Of a stretch of DNA of 7,788 nucleotides, positions 1 to 5,261 are shown piece by piece. The notes beneath the pieces were generated by a model. That model saw only the letters and a list, made by a program, of their open reading frames with translations, made no database searches and was not told the DNA's origin. The position numbers and the translations under genes were made by a program. Position 1 is the first letter of the stretch. The number at the start of each line of letters is the position of its first letter. Origin of the DNA: Lachnospiraceae bacterium (GTDB taxonomy: Bacteria > Bacillota_A > Clostridia > Lachnospirales > Lachnospiraceae); assembly GCA_017652545.1 (NCBI GenBank), contig JAGCAV010000335.1, positions 1 through 7,788 of the forward strand. The letters run 5' to 3'.

Positions 1-1
1 G

Positions 2-121
2 AAACCGATTGCCTACGTAGCAGTACGTAACGGTAGCAATTTTATACGCTATCGTCCCGGTGCTTCGGGAGCCATTCAGCGAGAGCTTTACGGATCACCC
101 AACTCATGGAACGTTCATTGA
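2..121 (+). CDS. possible 3' end of a plus-strand phage gene, cut by the window edge
   Basis: A reading frame is open from the left edge to a TGA at 119-121. Its first part reads like the tail of a phage structural or lysis protein (an AYVAVRNGSNFIRY-type stretch), which would suit the position just before a holin. Against it, no start is visible, the last ~80 bases run antisense to a better supported ribbon-helix-helix gene, and the final residues look unnatural. It could be a chance open frame. Function cannot be named. Confidence 0.25.
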   Translation, partial: KPIAYVAVRNGSNFIRYRPGASGAIQRELYGSPNSWNVH

Positions 122-218
122 CCTGACAGTAATGGAGCAGTTCCTTCAGCTGATCCGGCTCAAACGAAATCGAAATCTTCTGGTTGTGCGTTTCCTCTGG
201 TGTTTTCGGACGGGGCAT
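42..218 (-). CDS. small ribbon-helix-helix (CopG/Arc-like) DNA-binding protein, 58 aa
   Basis: This is a predicted transcription regulator of the ribbon-helix-helix class, whose members bind DNA as dimers through an N-terminal beta strand. Residues near 15-21 (QKISISF) fit the beta strand. They are followed by two helices, PDQLKELLHYCQ and SMSWVIRKALAEWL, the second with the typical S-x-x-V-I-R-x-A-L pattern. The ATG at 218 is preferred because AAGGAG (227-232) lies 8 nt upstream; the in-frame GTG at 227 overlaps that ribosome binding site and cannot use it. A candidate promoter lies at 248-277. The gene is divergent from the holin, so it may control the lysis region or itself, but that is inference. 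It could also be an antitoxin, though no toxin partner is visible. Confidence 0.75.
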   Translation of the reverse strand: MPRPKTPEETHNQKISISFEPDQLKELLHYCQVNERSMSWVIRKALAEWLPKHRDDSV

Positions 219-247
219 TACGATCACTCCTTATCCGGTTTTACCAG

Positions 248-277
248 AGGATAGCACAACGGAAGAAGGGGTAGCAA
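248..277 (-). promoter_or_regulatory. candidate promoter of the ribbon-helix-helix gene
   Basis: On the minus strand, a -35-like TTGCTA (272-277) is followed after 18 bp by TATCCT (248-253), preceded by TG one base upstream (extended -10). It sits about 30 bp before the start codon. The match is moderate. The rest of 228-341 holds only the holin ribosome binding site. Confidence 0.4.
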
Positions 278-341
278 GCCGTAGGTGAATCAAATTTTTT
301 GCAAGAAACCAATAGCGACGCAAAAAGAAGGAGGTTAGACC

Positions 342-575
342 ATGAAATGGAACTGGAAAGAGTGGGCAATCGCGGCACTGATCCGGGCGATCCGGACGTT
401 TGCACAGACATTCGCCGGCTGTATTGCGGTGGGAGCTGCGCTGGAGGAGGTACAGTGGCTCCGTGCACTTTCTGTGAGTGGTGTGGCATTTGTCCTCAGC
501 ATTTTGACGGCCCTGGGCGGTCTGCCGGAGGTTCAGAAGGAACCGATCGAACTGGACCCGCCTGACGCGGAATAA
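342..575 (+). CDS. phage holin, r1t-like family
   Basis: This predicted holin would form holes in the host membrane at the end of the lytic cycle so that endolysin reaches the cell wall. The 77-aa protein starts with a charged amphipathic stretch (MKWNWKEWAIAALIRAIRTF). Two hydrophobic segments follow, roughly residues 19-34 and 42-60, and then an acidic Pro-rich tail. This size and the K-W-K-E-W...A-L-I-R-A-I start match the small two-helix r1t-type holins of Gram-positive phages. A strong GAAGGAGG ribosome binding site precedes the ATG. A terminator follows the stop by 8 bases, so this is the last gene of the plus-strand late transcript. The endolysin is not in the window and should lie to the left or elsewhere in the genome. 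Confidence 0.8.
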   Translation: MKWNWKEWAIAALIRAIRTFAQTFAGCIAVGAALEEVQWLRALSVSGVAFVLSILTALGGLPEVQKEPIELDPPDAE

Positions 576-583
576 AAGAAGAA

Positions 584-611
584 CCGGGAGCGATCTGCTC
601 CCGGCTTTTTT
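584..611 (+). terminator. rho-independent terminator after the holin, probably bidirectional
   Basis: A perfect 8-bp GC-rich stem (CCGGGAGC at 584-591 with GCTCCCGG at 597-604) has a 5-nt loop and is followed by C and six T residues. Read on the minus strand, the same hairpin precedes a T-rich stretch, so it can also end the convergent tyrosine recombinase transcript, which stops at 624. Confidence 0.9.
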
Positions 612-623
612 CGTTTTTGGGGA

Positions 624-1619
624 TTATGCCACAAAATGGCTGTGGCTGATGTGGACGTCCTGTTGAAGGGTCTTTGCATACCGCAATGTGGTCTGAATCC
701 GGCTGTGGCCCAGGAAGCGCTGCACCTGCTCCAGCGGCATCCCGCGCTGAAGGGCCAGGCTGGCGGCAGTATGCCGGAAGATGTGCGGCGTGACGTGGCA
801 GGAGATCGCACACCGGGAAAGGATCTTCTGAATTTCATTCTGTACGGCTTTGACGGCCAGACGGTTGTGAGGCGCACGGCAGCCGACGAACAGAGCCGGA
901 CAATCGTCCTTTCTGGAAGCAAGGTACGCACGCAGCGAGATCTCCGCTTCCGGGTTCAGGAAGGTCGTGCGGCCTTTGCCGCCTTTGCCGCGTTCAATAT
1001 GGATGGTGTGGTCGTTCCAGTTGATGTCCGTGAGATTGAGGGCGCAGAACTCTGAAACACGGCAGGCGGAGGAGTACAGGAAGTCAACCATTGCCTTTTC
1101 CCGGAGAGTGTGGCAGCATCCGCGCACGGTTTCGAGCTCCAGGGCCGTCATCGGGAGACGTTCCGGACTGTCCACGCGGATCGCCGGGATGCGCTTGACG
1201 GGGTTCTTCCGGATCAGATCCTCCTGGGAGCACCATTCAAAGAACGAATTGAGACAGAGCCGGATGCCCTCCAGCGTGCTGTCTTTGATGTTGTGGATCT
1301 TCCTGTACTGGAACAGATATACGCGGATGTCATTGGCATCAACCTGGTCAATGCGTTTGTGGACGGCGGTAAAAAACTGGGTAAGCCTGAGATAATACAG
1401 ATCCAGCGTGCCGCGGGAAAGATGCTCGACAGTCTTGGAAGCGATGTACAAGCGGACGGCCTCCGGGATCATGTCGGCAGGGATAATATCCGTGGTTTTC
1501 CGGGTGACATCATAGGTTGAGCTGACGGCATCCAACACACCGAGGATGTCAGGGATCTGGGCGATACCAATGGAGCTGAGTCGGTCGGCAAATTCGAGAC
1601 GGAAAGTTTCGTAAGACAC
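624..1619 (-). CDS. tyrosine recombinase / integrase (XerC/D-like), 331 aa
   Basis: This is a predicted site-specific recombinase that cuts and joins DNA through a covalent tyrosine intermediate. It has a SAM-like core-binding N-terminal domain (about 45-140, with an LSRGTLDLYYLRLTQFF helix) and a C-terminal catalytic domain. The catalytic set is present: R187 in SSACRVSE, a GKGGKGR beta-hairpin lysine, H279 and R282 in HIFRHT, H305 in LGHS and the nucleophile Y314 in TLRYAKT. I start it at the GTG at 1617-1619, which has AAAGGA (1630-1635) 10 nt upstream. An in-frame GTG at 1626-1628 is too close to that site. It has its own promoter (1745-1773) and a long structured leader, and it converges on the holin terminator. 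It could be an integrase, a resolvase or a DNA invertase; no partner site is proven. A second recombinase of an unrelated family lies next to it. Confidence 0.9.
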   Translation of the reverse strand: MSYETFRLEFADRLSSIGIAQIPDILGVLDAVSSTYDVTRKTTDIIPADMIPEAVRLYIASKTVEHLSRGTLDLYYLRLTQFFTAVHKRIDQVDANDIRVYLFQYRKIHNIKDSTLEGIRLCLNSFFEWCSQEDLIRKNPVKRIPAIRVDSPERLPMTALELETVRGCCHTLREKAMVDFLYSSACRVSEFCALNLTDINWNDHTIHIERGKGGKGRTTFLNPEAEISLRAYLASRKDDCPALFVGCRAPHNRLAVKAVQNEIQKILSRCAISCHVTPHIFRHTAASLALQRGMPLEQVQRFLGHSRIQTTLRYAKTLQQDVHISHSHFVA

Positions 1620-1738
1620 AAAAAACACATCCTTTCTTTATTTTTGCGGAAGGATGTGATAAAATCATTTCTGAAGGTGTGCTCGAACCACATCTTCCGC
1701 TCTGGACGGGACTGTTGGCGCAGTCGCCGTCCTTTTAT
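1620..1738 (-). promoter_or_regulatory. structured 5' leader of the tyrosine recombinase with competing hairpins
   Basis: Read as minus-strand RNA, the leader has three related segments. Segment A (1689-1700, GCGGAAGATGTG) can pair with B (1646-1658, CACATCCTTCCGC) over 12 bp with one bulged C. B can instead pair with C (1626-1634, AAGGATGTG) over 9 bp, which buries the AAGGA ribosome binding site. A can also fold locally with 1674-1681 around a 7-nt GTTCGAG loop, with one A-C mismatch. A separate 11-bp hairpin (1704-1732) sits at the 5' end. The first two pairings exclude each other, as in a translational switch. No known riboswitch class is recognised. The same repeats could instead be recombinase binding sites. 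Confidence 0.5.
1704..1736. repeat. 11-bp inverted repeat with a 6-bp centre, followed by T-run on the plus strand
   Basis: GGACGGGACTG (1704-1714) pairs with CAGTCGCCGTCC (1721-1732) except for one bulged G at 1726. The centre is TTGGCG, and TTTTA follows on the plus strand. As plus-strand RNA it resembles a terminator, but no plus-strand gene leads into it. As DNA, two ~11-bp arms around a 6-bp centre resemble a Xer-type recombination core. As minus-strand RNA it is a stable hairpin close to the predicted transcript start. The sequence does not decide between these. Confidence 0.55.
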
Positions 1739-1744
1739 GTTTAC

Positions 1745-1773
1745 AATATAACGCAGTAACGAGGAATTGTAAA
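1745..1773 (-). promoter_or_regulatory. promoter of the tyrosine recombinase
   Basis: On the minus strand, TTTACA (1768-1773) and TATATT (1745-1750) are 17 bp apart, a near-consensus sigma-A promoter. Transcription should start near 1738, leaving a leader of about 119 nt before the GTG start. It lies just beyond the terminator of the serine recombinase, so the two recombinases are transcribed separately. Confidence 0.7.
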
Positions 1774-1783
1774 GGCGAACAAA

Positions 1784-1806
1784 CAAAAAAACCGGCAGAA
1801 GCCGGT
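1784..1806 (-). terminator. rho-independent terminator of the lysogeny operon
   Basis: On the minus strand, ACCGGC-TTCT-GCCGGT (stem arms 1801-1806 and 1791-1796) is followed by a run of seven T. The hairpin starts 5 bases after the serine recombinase stop codon. The plus strand also shows a short T run (CTTTTTC), so it may work in both directions. Confidence 0.85.
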
Positions 1807-1811
1807 CTTTT

Positions 1812-3377
1812 TCATACCGCGATCCGGTAAACCGTAACGCGGGAGTTCGGATGTGTTACGAACAGTACACCATCCGTAACGTTATCCGAACACGGAGGAT
1901 CATCCGGAAGGGATTCAAACGGGAAGCGCTGATTGCCTTCCACGTTGTTGATCACCAGCTTCAGGTGATCGTCATAAACGTACACGGAATTGATGAACGT
2001 TTCGATCACATGCCGGCGGAGGAGCGGATCTTTCCGATCTCCCTTTGTGAACCGTTTGAGGAAGAAGATCACCCGATCACGGTCCAGCAGCTGCGCCTGG
2101 GAATAGCGGAGGGATTCCACCGATACGCGCAAATCTTCCGCCTGGTCTTCCAGGGACTTCAGGCGGGCGGAGGTGGAAGCGTTCCAGATCCCGGCGGCGA
2201 TGGCGTCGTTGATGTTATCGATCTGCTTCAGGATCTTCGCGTGCTCCGCTTCCATCGCGGAAAGCGGGGAGTGCTTCAGCTCTTCCTGCTGCAGGGCCAT
2301 GACGGCATCAGCGGTCTTTTCGATCTGCTCATCCGCCAGGACATGGTCCAGTACAAAATCCACAACGGCAGATTCCAGGTAATCCTTGGAAACAGATTTC
2401 TTATCGCATCCCTTCCGGGCCTTGTGGGCCTGGCAGGTATAATAGTAATGGCGGACGCCGGTCTTGCTGGTACCGGAATCCCCGATCATGGCGGCACCGC
2501 AGTGACCGCAGAACGCCCGGCCGGTGAGCAGGTAATCAACAGCGCCCTGTTCAACGTGCCGGGCTGTTTTTGTTTTCATGCGCTGCGCCTCCTCCCAGGT
2601 GGATCGGTCAATAATGGCGGGCATCCCGTCCGGCACCCGGACGGAACCCCAGATATACACACCGGTGTATCGTTCGTTGGTGATGATCCGCATCAGGCTC
2701 TCCGGGGCGAACTTCTTCCCGCGGGAGGTTCGCAGGCCCTGGTCGTTCAGCTGGCGGCAGATCCGCGCAGCGGAGAAGCCGGAGCGGTACAGGTCGAATA
2801 TATTCCGGACCACGGCGGCCTCATCCGGCTGGAGGGCATACCGTCCATCCGGGCCGCGGGTGTAGCCCAGGACGCGGGTGCCATTGTACAAACATTTGTA
2901 GGCATTGTCCGTCATGCCGCGGGTGACGTTTTCCGACAGCTGGCGGCTGTACCATTCCGCGGTGGCCTCCAGCATACCTTCCAGGAGCACGCCGGCAGAT
3001 CCTTCCGGGATCGGTTCCATTGCATAGAGCACCCGGACGCCGAAGCGGCGCAGCTTGCCCTTGTAGATGGCGGAATCTTCCCGGTTCCGGCCGAACCGGT
3101 CCACCTTCCAGGCGATGATGGTATCATATGATCCTGTTTCCGCTGCGGCGATCATGGACTGAAACTGTGTGCGGGCGGAAACATCCTTGAAACCGCTGCG
3201 GGCGTGATCCGCGTATTCGTGCACGATGGTATACCCTTCCCGGGCGGCGAAGGCGCGGATATCCGCCAGCTGTTGTTCTATGGAGACATCACGCTGGCCG
3301 GCGGAGGAATAGCGGGCATACGCCACAGCAGTCCTGGGCGGACAGGTGGGAATGTTCGGTTTTTTCATGCGGATCAC
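1812..3377 (-). CDS. large serine recombinase (phage integrase), 521 aa
   Basis: Large serine recombinases integrate phage DNA at attP x attB without needing supercoils, and reverse the reaction with a directionality factor. Residues ~17-155 form the resolvase domain, with R22 and the likely nucleophile S24 in YARYSS, the SIEQQ motif at 32-36, and R94/R97 in the DRFGR motif. Residues ~165-270 form the recombinase DNA-binding domain. A zinc ribbon follows with C290, C293, C315 and C324, then a probable coiled coil (~355-420). The length is normal for the family and no catalytic residue is missing. The GTG start at 3377 overlaps the TGA of the upstream membrane gene (GTGA), which suggests translational coupling; the ATG at 3368 is the alternative. 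It is the last gene of the repressor operon. Its attP should lie close by, most likely between here and the tyrosine recombinase. Confidence 0.95.
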   Translation of the reverse strand: MIRMKKPNIPTCPPRTAVAYARYSSAGQRDVSIEQQLADIRAFAAREGYTIVHEYADHARSGFKDVSARTQFQSMIAAAETGSYDTIIAWKVDRFGRNREDSAIYKGKLRRFGVRVLYAMEPIPEGSAGVLLEGMLEATAEWYSRQLSENVTRGMTDNAYKCLYNGTRVLGYTRGPDGRYALQPDEAAVVRNIFDLYRSGFSAARICRQLNDQGLRTSRGKKFAPESLMRIITNERYTGVYIWGSVRVPDGMPAIIDRSTWEEAQRMKTKTARHVEQGAVDYLLTGRAFCGHCGAAMIGDSGTSKTGVRHYYYTCQAHKARKGCDKKSVSKDYLESAVVDFVLDHVLADEQIEKTADAVMALQQEELKHSPLSAMEAEHAKILKQIDNINDAIAAGIWNASTSARLKSLEDQAEDLRVSVESLRYSQAQLLDRDRVIFFLKRFTKGDRKDPLLRRHVIETFINSVYVYDDHLKLVINNVEGNQRFPFESLPDDPPCSDNVTDGVLFVTHPNSRVTVYRIAV

Positions 3378-3550
3378 TTCTTCTTCGTGGCCATATTGTC
3401 AAGGGAAAGGTTAGCGAGATCAGACAGGCCGGGAAGTCCTTTGTTCTGCATGATCATGATCCGGAGGATGCGGCGAAGCGTCCAGCCGATCCATCCGAGC
3501 GCGCCCAGGATGGCAGCGAGCAGGAAAAAGAAATACTGGTAGTCACTCAT
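3374..3550 (-). CDS. small membrane protein between repressor and integrase, 58 aa
   Basis: A very strong AAGGAGG site stands before the ATG at 3550. The protein begins MSDYQYFFFLLAAILGALGW, has one clear transmembrane segment (about residues 6-24), then an Arg-rich stretch (TLRRILRIM) and a polar C-terminus ending in MATKKK. By the positive-inside rule the tail should be in the cytoplasm. Its stop overlaps the GTG of the serine recombinase, and it starts 25 bp after the repressor stop, so it is made from the lysogeny transcript. I do not recognise the family. Small membrane proteins expressed from prophage repressor operons can act in superinfection exclusion, but that is only an inference here. 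The short length makes it easy to miss in automatic annotation. Confidence 0.75.
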   Translation of the reverse strand: MSDYQYFFFLLAAILGALGWIGWTLRRILRIMIMQNKGLPGLSDLANLSLDNMATKKK

Positions 3551-3575
3551 GGGGAACCCTCCTTTTTGATGTAGA

Positions 3576-3902
3576 TTATTTTACCTTTGAGAGCAGTTCT
3601 TTTTTTGGGTGGTCGAGCAGTGTCTTCAGGGCATCCTCCCGCGCCCGGTCATCAGCTGCACGGTAGGCCTGGACCAGGCGGTGCTCGTCGGCGGTGAGTT
3701 TATTATCATCATCGAGCAGATAGGAAGATGGCACCCCGAAGACGCGACATAGAGAAGCAATAGTAGATCGTTTAAGGTTTACGACGAGCCCTTTTTCGTA
3801 CTTGTTGATCGCAGATCGCTGGACGCCGATCTCCCGCGCCAGATCCTCCATGGTCATGTTGTTCCGTATTCTGAGATCGTGTATCTTTTCTCCAATGGTC
3901 AT
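3576..3902 (-). CDS. CI-like phage repressor, XRE family HTH, 108 aa
   Basis: This predicted DNA-binding repressor should hold the phage in lysogeny by binding the operators at 3903-4020. Residues ~4-60 form an XRE/Cro-CI helix-turn-helix domain: the IGEKIHDLRIRNNMTMEDLA start, the recognition region IGVQRSAINKYEKG and the closing VFGVPSSYLL. The C-terminal part (TADEHRLVQAYRAADDRARE) is a short helical region, probably for oligomerisation. No peptidase domain of the LexA/CI type is present, so induction is unlikely to use RecA-stimulated self-cleavage of this protein. AAAGGAGG (3913-3920) precedes the ATG by 10 nt. It is the first gene of the minus-strand operon and is divergent from the Cro-like gene, the classic layout of a lysogeny switch. 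Confidence 0.88.
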   Translation of the reverse strand: MTIGEKIHDLRIRNNMTMEDLAREIGVQRSAINKYEKGLVVNLKRSTIASLCRVFGVPSSYLLDDDNKLTADEHRLVQAYRAADDRAREDALKTLLDHPKKELLSKVK

Positions 3903-3931
3903 TGCGGAAGATCCTCCTTTCTCCCGGATTC

Positions 3932-3960
3932 ATTGTAACAATAAATATTTTTATTGTAAA
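3932..3960 (-). promoter_or_regulatory. promoter of the repressor operon (PRM-like)
   Basis: On the minus strand, TTTACA (3955-3960) and TACAAT (3932-3937) have 17-bp spacing, close to consensus. The start of transcription would be near 3925. It should drive the repressor, the 58-aa membrane protein and the serine recombinase. Confidence 0.75.
3938..3957. promoter_or_regulatory. palindromic operator inside the repressor promoter
   Basis: ACAATAAA (3938-3945) and TTTATTGT (3950-3957) form a perfect 8-bp inverted repeat around a 4-bp centre, filling the spacer of the repressor promoter. A shorter palindrome, TTGT-A-ACAA (3933-3941), overlaps its left end. A repressor dimer bound here would block its own promoter. 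Confidence 0.6.
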
Positions 3961-3970
3961 GAAAAAATGT

Positions 3971-3981
3971 TCTTGACAAGA
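3971..3981. promoter_or_regulatory. 11-bp palindrome over the -35 box of the early promoter
   Basis: TCTTG-A-CAAGA is a perfect palindrome containing the TTGACA box. It differs from the AT-rich palindrome at 3938-3957, so the two sites may be bound by different proteins, for example CI-like and Cro-like. A further GTGTC/GACAC pair (4004-4008, 4016-4020) lies just downstream. Confidence 0.45.
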
Positions 3982-4002
3982 CACGAGCGCCTGATGTATA
4001 TT
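3973..4002 (+). promoter_or_regulatory. early promoter (PR-like) of the plus-strand operon
   Basis: A consensus TTGACA (3973-3978) is followed by TATATT (3997-4002) at 18 bp or TGTATA (3995-4000) at 16 bp. It points towards the Cro-like gene and is the only strong promoter seen for the early operon. No terminator was found between it and the right edge. Confidence 0.75.
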
Positions 4003-4069
4003 GGTGTCGGAAAAAGACACAACTGAAAACACCGGAGTTCCACAGATCTGATCGAAAGGGGGCGATAAG

Positions 4070-4282
4070 GTGAATAGCAATCTTCTGAAGTCAATGATCG
4101 TCAAGAACGGAGACACGCAGGAAAAGCTGGCGGAGGCGATGGGAATGGCCGTGTCTGCGCTTAATCTGCGGATCAATGGGCGCATCGAGTTCCGGCGGAA
4201 TGAAATCAACTTCATTAAGCATCGGTACAAGCTGAGCAGCGAAGAACTCGACGAGATTTTTTTTGAAGAACTTGTGTCTTAA
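4070..4282 (+). CDS. Cro-like HTH protein, 70 aa
   Basis: The first gene of the early operon encodes a small helix-turn-helix protein that probably opposes the divergent repressor. Residues 16-37 (from TQEKLAEAMGMAVSALNLRI) fit an XRE-type helix-turn-helix with T-Q-E-K-L-A as helix 2 and AVSALNLRING as the recognition helix. The rest (RRNEINFIKHRYKLSSEELDEIFF) matches the end of such domains in Cro/C1-type phage regulators. The start is GTG at 4070, with AAAGGGGG 7 nt upstream. It is only DNA-binding domain in length, like other Cro proteins. The A/T-rich 3' end at 4256-4285 leads directly to the next ribosome binding site. Confidence 0.8.
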   Translation: MNSNLLKSMIVKNGDTQEKLAEAMGMAVSALNLRINGRIEFRRNEINFIKHRYKLSSEELDEIFFEELVS

Positions 4283-4307
4283 AAAGAACATAGAAAGGAG
4301 AATAGAA

Positions 4308-4589
4308 ATGAAGCATCTGCAGAAGATCTGCACGATCATGATGATCGTGATATTGGCAGCGAGCCTGGCTTACACGGCGCATGAGCTGTGTGTTACCCGT
4401 GCGAAGCTGGTGGCAGCGGAACTGACGGCCAGGATGGTGAGCGAGATGGCGGAGGACAATGTGAGCCGCCTGGAAGATAAACTGGACAAGGCCACCGCGG
4501 AAACGGTGGTCCACAAGAAGTGGGTGCCGGAATGGAGGAGCGAGCCGATTCTGAAGTATGAACCGGAACAGCCCACGGAGGTCCGATGA
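4308..4589 (+). CDS. small membrane-anchored coiled-coil protein, 93 aa
   Basis: The function is not recognised. I start it at the ATG at 4308 because GAAAGGAG lies 7 nt upstream; an earlier in-frame ATG at 4263 lies inside the Cro-like gene and has no ribosome binding site. After a short basic start (MKHLQK) there is one hydrophobic segment, about residues 6-25. A long helical stretch rich in A, E, K and L follows (~30-65) and is probably a coiled coil. The end is Trp/Pro-rich with a KKWVPEWRSEP segment. It may be a bitopic protein or an uncleaved signal-anchor protein. Its stop overlaps the next start (ATGA), so it is coupled to its neighbour. Confidence 0.7.
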   Translation: MKHLQKICTIMMIVILAASLAYTAHELCVTRAKLVAAELTARMVSEMAEDNVSRLEDKLDKATAETVVHKKWVPEWRSEPILKYEPEQPTEVR

Positions 4590-4786
4590 TGAGTGAACGC
4601 AGGCGGAGGCGCAGGCCGAAGATGCTGCCGGAACCGGCGGCGTATTACGACCACACTGAGAGCAAATATCCGGACCGGCTGCGGGTCAGCTTTGAGGACG
4701 GACACACGGAAGTGTTCGACAGGCGGGTGAATCAGCCGGCACCGGTGATTTTCAATAACCAACCGATGAGAAGGAAAAAGCCATGA
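4586..4786 (+). CDS. small Arg-rich phage protein, 66 aa
   Basis: The family is unknown. The start of the protein is strikingly basic (MMSERRRRRRPK). It is followed by PAAYYDHTESKYPDRL and a predicted beta-rich part (RVSFEDGHTEVFDRRV). The end is again basic (RRKKP). The basic ends suggest nucleic acid contact, but no known fold is visible. GGAGG at 4577-4581 lies 7 nt before the second ATG (4589) and only 4 nt before the first (4586), so the true start may be the second codon. It overlaps the upstream stop, and its own TGA overlaps the next start, both as ATGA. Such overlaps are typical of tightly packed phage early genes. Confidence 0.65.
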   Translation: MMSERRRRRRPKMLPEPAAYYDHTESKYPDRLRVSFEDGHTEVFDRRVNQPAPVIFNNQPMRRKKP

Positions 4787-4998
4787 AGACATGCCGGAAG
4801 TGCGGACTGATGATTGACGTGATCCAGATCGGCGTATACCGGAAGATCCTCGTGGACGCGGTGCCGTACTACGTGAAACCGGACCCGGAGGGAGAACAGT
4901 TCCTTCGGGTGGACGGAACGAAGATCCAGGCAAAGGAAGTGCCGTTTGAAACGGACGGAACCGAACCGGCCTACAAGCCGCACAGGTGCAAGGGATGA
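4783..4998 (+). CDS. small predicted zinc-binding protein (CxxC...HxC), 71 aa
   Basis: An N-terminal C4-x2-C7 pair (MKTCRKCG) and a C-terminal H67-x-C69 (KPHRCKG) could together hold one zinc ion, bringing both ends of the chain together. Between them lies a beta-rich, charged middle with VPYYVKPDPEGEQFLRVDGT. No enzyme motif is seen. The start is the ATG that overlaps the upstream TGA, and its stop overlaps the next gene, so it is part of a coupled series. Small CxxC proteins of this kind are common in early regions of Firmicutes phages and mostly have no assigned role. Confidence 0.7.
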   Translation: MKTCRKCGLMIDVIQIGVYRKILVDAVPYYVKPDPEGEQFLRVDGTKIQAKEVPFETDGTEPAYKPHRCKG

Positions 4999-5261
4999 AG
5001 TGCAAGAGGTGCCCGGAGGGGCGGAGGTTTGCGGCCGGATGCACGTTCTGCAGGTGGTACGGGATGATCCTGCCGGATGAGCACGAGTGCAGACAGGAAA
5101 GAGGAAGAATCCATGAGCGAAACAACAATTACCGCCACGAGGGCTATGACGGCCCCAAAGTACGGGAAAACGGCGGCTGGTTTGCTGGAGGCGGCCAGGA
5201 CGTTCTACCGGAACCCGGAGAACGAGAAGGAATACCAGGAATGGAAGGAGGGGAAGAATGA
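4995..5261 (+). CDS. small Cys-rich protein with a long out-of-frame overlap, 88 aa as read
   Basis: Residues 1-34 look real: C3-x2-C6, C16-x2-C19 and H30-x-C32 in a compact zinc-binding pattern, with G/C-ending codons like the neighbours. After about residue 33 the codons change to A-ending ones and the protein becomes Gly/Glu/Asn-rich (for example WFAGGGQDVLPEPGE). This is exactly where the next gene (5113) begins in another frame. Either the gene truly overlaps its neighbour by ~150 bases, or an ancestral stop near 5100-5110 has been lost. The ATG at 4995 overlaps the upstream TGA, and the TGA at 5261 overlaps the ATG of the gene at 5258. The second fact favours the full-length reading. 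Confidence 0.55.
   Translation: MKCKRCPEGRRFAAGCTFCRWYGMILPDEHECRQERGRIHERNNNYRHEGYDGPKVRENGGWFAGGGQDVLPEPGEREGIPGMEGGEE

Noticed and set aside
14..29. TACGTA-GCAG-TACGTA hairpin at the left edge
   Set aside because: The stem is only 6 bp with no T run, and the half-site is self-palindromic. Terminator function is not supported.
636..1520. Several plus-strand open frames of ~140 aa
   Set aside because: They are antisense shadows of the tyrosine recombinase, without start signals.
1674..1696. tRNA T-arm-like GTTCGAG hairpin
   Set aside because: The base after the loop does not fit the invariant G53-C61 pair, and no anticodon arm, D-arm or acceptor stem could be drawn around it, so no tRNA is called.
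1469..1786. Minus-strand frame through the recombinase leader (contains KMWFEHTFRND)
   Set aside because: It looks briefly protein-like, but it is out of frame with the recombinase and spans the promoter. Its only leader ATG has no usable ribosome binding site. A short leader peptide cannot be fully excluded.
1851..3131. Long 426-aa plus-strand open frame
   Set aside because: It is exactly antisense to the serine recombinase, has His/Gly/Arg-rich unnatural composition and no ribosome binding site. The opposite strand has all catalytic motifs.
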